From Dehalococcoidia bacterium (GTDB lineage: Bacteria > Chloroflexota > Dehalococcoidia > Tepidiformales > Tepidiformaceae), in assembly GCA_022827945.1 (NCBI GenBank), contig JAJEIT010000052.1, forward strand, positions 1 to 49,955: a stretch of DNA of 49,955 nucleotides, read 5' to 3'. Every line of letters starts with the position of its first letter. Within the stretch, counting starts at the first letter, position 1. The notes beneath the pieces were generated by a model, which had not been told where the DNA came from, made no database searches, and saw nothing but the letters and a program-made list of their open reading frames with translations. The translations under genes were made by a program, and so were the position numbers. This document shows, piece after piece, positions 46,469 through 49,955 of this stretch.

Positions 46469-47163
46469 CCTGCCCCCGCCCCGACGGCCGTCCGGTCGCG
46501 ATCGCTCACCGGGCCGGGAACGACCTCGCCCGCCTCGAACACGCAACATCCATCGGCGCCGACCTCGCCGAGCTCGATGTCTGGCTTCGCCGCGGCCGCG
46601 TCGAAGTGCGCCACGCGAAGACCGTTGGACCCCTGCCTCTCCTCCGCGAACGCTGGCGGCTCTCCCCCGGCTGGGGGCCCCGCCTCGAACTCGACACTGT
46701 CATCGAAGCGGCGGGCCCCGATGTCCAGCTCATGGTCGACCTCAAGTCCGAGACGCTCGCCCTCTCCGAGGGTGTTGCCGCCGCCTTCGACCGCCGCCCC
46801 GGCGCCACCTATGCCGTCACGACCCGCGAGTGGTGGCTCCTGGAGCCGTTCGAGGGGCGCCCCGGCGTCTGCCTCATCCCCTCCGCCGCCTGGCCCCACG
46901 AGCTTGCCGAACTCATGCCCCACCTCGGAGACCGCTTCCACGCCCTCTCCATGCACATCACGCTCGTCGAGCCGGCCCTCATGAGCGAGCTCGCCGGCCG
47001 TGACGTTTCGACGTTCGTGTGGCCGGTGAACACGACCGCCGACCTGGAGCGTGTCCTCGGAGCCGGCGCGGCGGGCGTCAACAGCGACAACCTCGACCTC
47101 CTCGCCCAGGTCATCGCGAACGGCGAGGCCTTCCCGAATGCGTCTGGCCAAAACACGACATAA
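46465..47163 (+). CDS. Glycerophosphodiester phosphodiesterase-family protein
   Basis: A 232-residue TIM-barrel phosphodiesterase-like protein. [14 protein letters not shown] replaces the usual AHRG...PENT motif; AELDVWLR supplies the acidic metal ligands, and the later VRHAKT provides the catalytic His in place of HD. The MVDLKSE and [15 protein letters not shown] blocks are typical. It lacks a signal peptide, so is cytosolic. The family hydrolyses glycerophosphodiesters; the PENT-motif change makes the exact activity uncertain. GTG start overlaps the thioesterase stop (GTGA). Confidence 0.8.
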   Translation: MTCPRPDGRPVAIAHRAGNDLARLEHATSIGADLAELDVWLRRGRVEVRHAKTVGPLPLLRERWRLSPGWGPRLELDTVIEAAGPDVQLMVDLKSETLALSEGVAAAFDRRPGATYAVTTREWWLLEPFEGRPGVCLIPSAAWPHELAELMPHLGDRFHALSMHITLVEPALMSELAGRDVSTFVWPVNTTADLERVLGAGAAGVNSDNLDLLAQVIANGEAFPNASGQNTT

Positions 47164-47209
47164 TATCTCGAAGTTTGCCGAACGCACGCAGTGTCCTACG
47201 CTCGATTCG

Positions 47210-48184
47210 GTGAGCGCGATCTGGGCAAGGGGACTCGTAAAGCACTTCGACGAGGTGCGCGCCGTCGACGGCATCGACCTCGACATCGCGCCCGGGACCA
47301 TCTTCGGCTTCCTCGGCCAGAACGGTTCCGGCAAGACCACGACGATCCGCATGCTTACGACCCTCCTCCGCCCCACCGCCGGCAGCGCGCGAGTCGACGG
47401 CCTCGACATCCTCGACGACGCCCGCGCGGTGCGCCGCCGCATCGGCGTCGCCCTGCAGGAAGCCGGACTCGACGACATCCAGACCGGCCGCGAGTTGCTG
47501 ACCCTCCAGGCGCGCCTCTTCGGCATGGGCGGAAACGCCCGCCGCCAGCGCGTCGACGAGCTCCTCGCCGTTGTCGACCTCGAGGATGCCGCCGACCGCG
47601 CCATTGGCACCTACTCCGGCGGCATGAAGCGCCGCCTCGACCTTGCCGCCGCCCTCGTCCACCGCCCCGGCATCATCTTCCTCGACGAGCCAACCACCGG
47701 CCTCGACCCCGTCAGCCGCGAGGCCATCTGGCGCTACGTGAACCGGCTCAGCGTCGAGGATGGCATCACCGTCTTCCTCACGACCCAGTACCTCGAGGAG
47801 GCCGACCGCCTCGCCCACGACCTCGCCATCATCGACGAGGGACGCATCATCGCCCGCGGTTCCCCCGCCGAGATGAAGGCGAGCATCGGCACCGACGTCG
47901 TCACCGTCGAGGTGCCCGTGGCGGATGGGCTCGGCCGCGCCGCCGAGGTCGCAGCCGGCGTCGCGGGCGTCGAGCGGGTGCAGATCGCGGACGGCGCGGC
48001 CGTCGTCTACGTGCCCGATGGCGCCCGCGCAGTCGCCCGCATCGTCCTCGCCCTGGACGATGCCGGCATCGAGGTCGGCGACGTCGGCATCTCCCGCCCC
48101 AGCCTCGACGACGTGTTCCTGGAGGCGACAGGCCACCACCTCCGGGTCGAGGAACCGGCCGCTGCCGAGGGGGGAGCCGCCTGA
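47210..48184 (+). CDS. DrrA-type ABC exporter ATP-binding protein
   Basis: A 324-residue ATPase. Walker A is [12 protein letters not shown], the signature [15 protein letters not shown], Walker [14 protein letters not shown], with the exporter-type [16 protein letters not shown]. The C-terminal extension (about 235-310, ending [16 protein letters not shown]) is characteristic of the daunorubicin-resistance DrrA class. I start it at the GTG at 47210; an ATG at 47140 would extend it into the GDPD gene. It shares one base with the permease start (TGATG). Confidence 0.92.
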   Translation: MSAIWARGLVKHFDEVRAVDGIDLDIAPGTIFGFLGQNGSGKTTTIRMLTTLLRPTAGSARVDGLDILDDARAVRRRIGVALQEAGLDDIQTGRELLTLQARLFGMGGNARRQRVDELLAVVDLEDAADRAIGTYSGGMKRRLDLAAALVHRPGIIFLDEPTTGLDPVSREAIWRYVNRLSVEDGITVFLTTQYLEEADRLAHDLAIIDEGRIIARGSPAEMKASIGTDVVTVEVPVADGLGRAAEVAAGVAGVERVQIADGAAVVYVPDGARAVARIVLALDDAGIEVGDVGISRPSLDDVFLEATGHHLRVEEPAAAEGGAA

Positions 48185-48945
48185 TGCAACCCCTCGCCAC
48201 CGTCTACTTCCTCACCGTGCGCTCCCTCCGCGAGGCTGTCCGCAACCCCGCCCAGGAGGTTGGCAACATCTTCGTGCCGCTCTTCTTCTTCGCGGTTACC
48301 GTTGGCTCCATCGGGTCGATCGCGGCCGACGCCTTCGGAATCGACAACTTCACCGGTTTCCAGGTGCCCGTCGCTATCCTTTCGGCGGCCTCGAGCATCT
48401 CCGCCAGCGCGGGCCTCGGCACCATCACCGACATCCAGCGCGGCTACTTCGACAAGCTCCTGCTTACCCCCGCGCCCCGCTCCGCCATCGTCCTCGGCCG
48501 TATCGCCGCCGATGGCGTCCGCGCCGTCATCATCACTGGCGTCATCGTCGTGGTCGGCCTGATCTTCCGCACCGGCTTCGACACGGGCGTCTTCGGCGTG
48601 ATCGTGCTCCTCGCCGGCTCCTTCTTCTTCGGGACGGCCTATTCCGGATTCAACGCGGCCGTCGCTCTCCGTACCGGCAGCCCCCAGGCGGCCGCCGCCG
48701 GTGGGCTCCTCCTCTTCCCCCTCATCTTCCTCTCCACCGCTTTCGCCCCGAAGGAGGTCTTCGCGGACTGGCTCCAGGTGCTCGCCACCATCAATCCCAT
48801 CACCTACATCCTCGAGGCGCAGCGCTCGCTCATCATCGAAGGCTGGAACGCCCTCGACCTCCTCCGGGGCGCGGCCGCCATCGTCGGCTTCGGTATCGCC
48901 TCCTTCACCCTCACCTTCCTCGCCCTGCGCTGGAGGACCTCGTGA
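48184..48945 (+). CDS. DrrB-type ABC exporter permease
   Basis: A 253-residue, six-helix membrane protein of the ABC-2 type. Its FVPLFFFAVTVGSIGSIAA, ITDIQRGYFDKLLLTPAPR loop and NPITYILEAQRSLII tail are typical. With the ATPase it exports a small molecule or lipid; drug resistance is one known role. Overlaps at both ends (TGATG with the ATPase, GTGA with the globin) show tight co-translation. Confidence 0.92.
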   Translation: MQPLATVYFLTVRSLREAVRNPAQEVGNIFVPLFFFAVTVGSIGSIAADAFGIDNFTGFQVPVAILSAASSISASAGLGTITDIQRGYFDKLLLTPAPRSAIVLGRIAADGVRAVIITGVIVVVGLIFRTGFDTGVFGVIVLLAGSFFFGTAYSGFNAAVALRTGSPQAAAAGGLLLFPLIFLSTAFAPKEVFADWLQVLATINPITYILEAQRSLIIEGWNALDLLRGAAAIVGFGIASFTLTFLALRWRTS

Positions 48946-49361
48946 GTGCCGGAACCCCCTTCGAGCGCATCGGTGGGCGCGACGTCATCGAGGCCATCGT
49001 CGAGACCTTCTACGACGCCGTCGCGAAAGACGCCCCCCTGCGCGCCCTCTACCCCGACGACCTCGCCCCCGGCCGCGAGAAGCTGACGCTCTTCTTCGAA
49101 CAGTGGCTCGGCGGCGAGGCCCGCTACTCGGAACGCTACGGCCACCCCCGCCTCCGCCGCCGCCACTTCCCCTTTGTCATCGCTGAGCACCACGCCCGGC
49201 TCTGGCTCACGCACATGCGCGCCGCCCTCGAGTCGCAGCAGCTCCCCCGGGATGAGTTCGACTCCATCTGGGGGCGGCTCGAAACGCTCGCTCACCACAT
49301 GGTCAACGCCCACGAAGACGTTCCCCGCGACCCCCTCCCCGACGACGCCTGGCTTACCTGA
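48942..49361 (+). CDS. Truncated haemoglobin (group II-like)
   Basis: A 139-residue globin of the 2/2 fold. FERIGGRDVIEAIVETFYD forms helices A-B with the distal tyrosine. The proximal histidine is in RRRHFPFVIAEHH, and WLTHMRAAL provides the tryptophan of helix G seen in group II (GlbO-like) proteins. It binds O2/NO and acts in oxidative or nitrosative stress in relatives. Its GTG overlaps the ABC permease stop, so it belongs to the DrrAB operon, an unusual pairing. Confidence 0.92.
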   Translation: MSAGTPFERIGGRDVIEAIVETFYDAVAKDAPLRALYPDDLAPGREKLTLFFEQWLGGEARYSERYGHPRLRRRHFPFVIAEHHARLWLTHMRAALESQQLPRDEFDSIWGRLETLAHHMVNAHEDVPRDPLPDDAWLT

Positions 49362-49394
49362 CCCGCCGCCCGCGCCGGGCTGTATCGTGCTCGC

Positions 49395-49955
49395 GTGACC
49401 GAGCCCGAGCATCCCGAGCCCGAAGATCTGACGCTGTCCCTCCACAACGTGACGGCCGCCCCCGGTCCCACGCCCGAGAGCCTGTCCGTCGTTCTGGAGA
49501 CCAGCCGGGGGGAGATCCCGGGAATCTTCCACCCGGTGCAGGGCGGTTCCGGCGCCGCCATCTGTGCGGGTGGCGCGATGGGCGGCCTTGATGGCCCCGC
49601 CGGTGGCCTCTTCGCCCGCCTTCCCGGCCTCCTCATGCCTCGCAACGTGAGCGTTCTCCGCCTCGACTACCGCCAGCCCAACGTCTTCGAGGAGTGCGTC
49701 CTCGACATCCTCGCCGGCTGTTCGTTCCTGAAGGGAATCGGCGCCACCGACGCCGTCCTCGTCGGGCACAGCTTCGGTGGCGCCGTCGTGGTGAAGGCGG
49801 GCGCCCTCCATCCGCTCGTGCGCGGAGTCGCCTCGCTCTCGCCCCAGCTCTACGGCACCCGCCAGGTCGAGGAGCTCGACCGCCCCCTCCTGCTCGTCCA
49901 CGGCAGCGCCGACGAGGTGCTCGATTCCGAAGCCAGCGAGGACATCTACCGCCGC
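49395..49955 (+). CDS. Alpha/beta hydrolase (3' end beyond window)
   Basis: The first 187 codons of a hydrolase. After a Glu/Pro-rich N-terminus comes an IFHPVQGGSGAAICAGGAMGG region and the nucleophile elbow LVGHSFGGAVVVKAG, then PLLLVHGSADEVLD, which carries the acidic residue of the triad. It resembles dienelactone-hydrolase/lysophospholipase-like proteins. The third member, a C-terminal histidine, lies outside the window. GTG start at 49395, 33 bases after the globin stop, so it probably belongs to the same operon. Confidence 0.82.
   Translation, partial: MTEPEHPEPEDLTLSLHNVTAAPGPTPESLSVVLETSRGEIPGIFHPVQGGSGAAICAGGAMGGLDGPAGGLFARLPGLLMPRNVSVLRLDYRQPNVFEECVLDILAGCSFLKGIGATDAVLVGHSFGGAVVVKAGALHPLVRGVASLSPQLYGTRQVEELDRPLLLVHGSADEVLDSEASEDIYRR

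Noticed and set aside
47138..47166. TAATAT at 47161-47166 as a -10 box for the DrrA-type gene
   Set aside because: No -35-like hexamer at 16-18 bases upstream; the AT-rich patch also overlaps the GDPD stop region.

Overview
This is a GC-rich, densely coded bacterial chromosome segment: about 52 genes, few intergenic gaps over 200 bases, frequent GTG starts, and many 1-4 base stop/start overlaps. No 16S rRNA or other phylogenetic marker is present. The gene mix fits Chloroflexota best (Dehalococcoidia, e.g. SAR202- or Tepidiforma-like lineages): several CaiB/BaiF CoA-transferases, F420/FMN luciferase-like oxidoreductases, SDRs and SnoaL-like proteins, TreT-type trehalose synthase, a transaldolase-glucose-6-phosphate isomerase fusion, HrcA/CIRCE-type heat-shock control, and lipoproteins with no obvious outer-membrane machinery. 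Actinomycetota is the main alternative. The assignment is inference.

Layout. 1-2290: groEL (cut by the window edge) with a perfect CIRCE operator, a GatD-type glutamine amidotransferase, and an RNA element that looks like the 3' domain of tmRNA (T-arm, acceptor strand, encoded CCA, H-type pseudoknot). 2312-3153: a less GC-rich winged-helix-type gene with palindromes in its promoter, abutting the tmRNA piece as an insertion would. 3220-10417: RecQ, a TVP38-like membrane protein, TreT, a CoA-transferase, a coiled-coil/winged-helix protein and a NUDIX hydrolase. 10434-15670: acyl-CoA dehydrogenase, two close MFS paralogues flanking an SDR, and a SnoaL-like protein. 15696-17944: an LprG-like lipoprotein overlapping a 14-helix MFS transporter, in the order of the mycobacterial lprG-p55 lipid-export operon.

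18055-24909 is a plus-strand block: a molybdenum-hydroxylase catalytic subunit without partner subunits, a ubiquitin-like sulfur carrier, a lipoprotein, tandem SnoaL-like paralogues, an SDR, an acetoacetate-decarboxylase-like protein and a luciferase-like oxidoreductase. It may be one uncharacterised oxidative pathway. 24923-34934 holds an Fbp/Thi-type ABC importer without a binding protein, a sugar-phosphate nucleotidyltransferase-like protein, a RidA-like protein, an alcohol dehydrogenase, a second CoA-transferase, a Zn-ribbon protein, a class III aminotransferase and a methylmalonyl-CoA mutase catalytic subunit. 35501-36481 is a second less GC-rich gene, with an RX4H (HEPN-like) motif and a C-terminal HicB-like domain in one polypeptide.

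36489-39163 is a minus-strand operon: class I fumarase alpha and beta, a divergent glutamyl-tRNA reductase and a 47-residue membrane protein. 39366-44972 is a carbon-metabolism operon: transketolase, transaldolase-GPI fusion and an inositol-monophosphatase-family protein. 44969-49955 holds oligoribonuclease, a DoxX-like protein, a thioesterase, a GDPD-like protein, a DrrAB-type ABC exporter coupled to a truncated haemoglobin, and a partial alpha/beta hydrolase. No CRISPR array, rRNA operon, transposase or integrase was seen.
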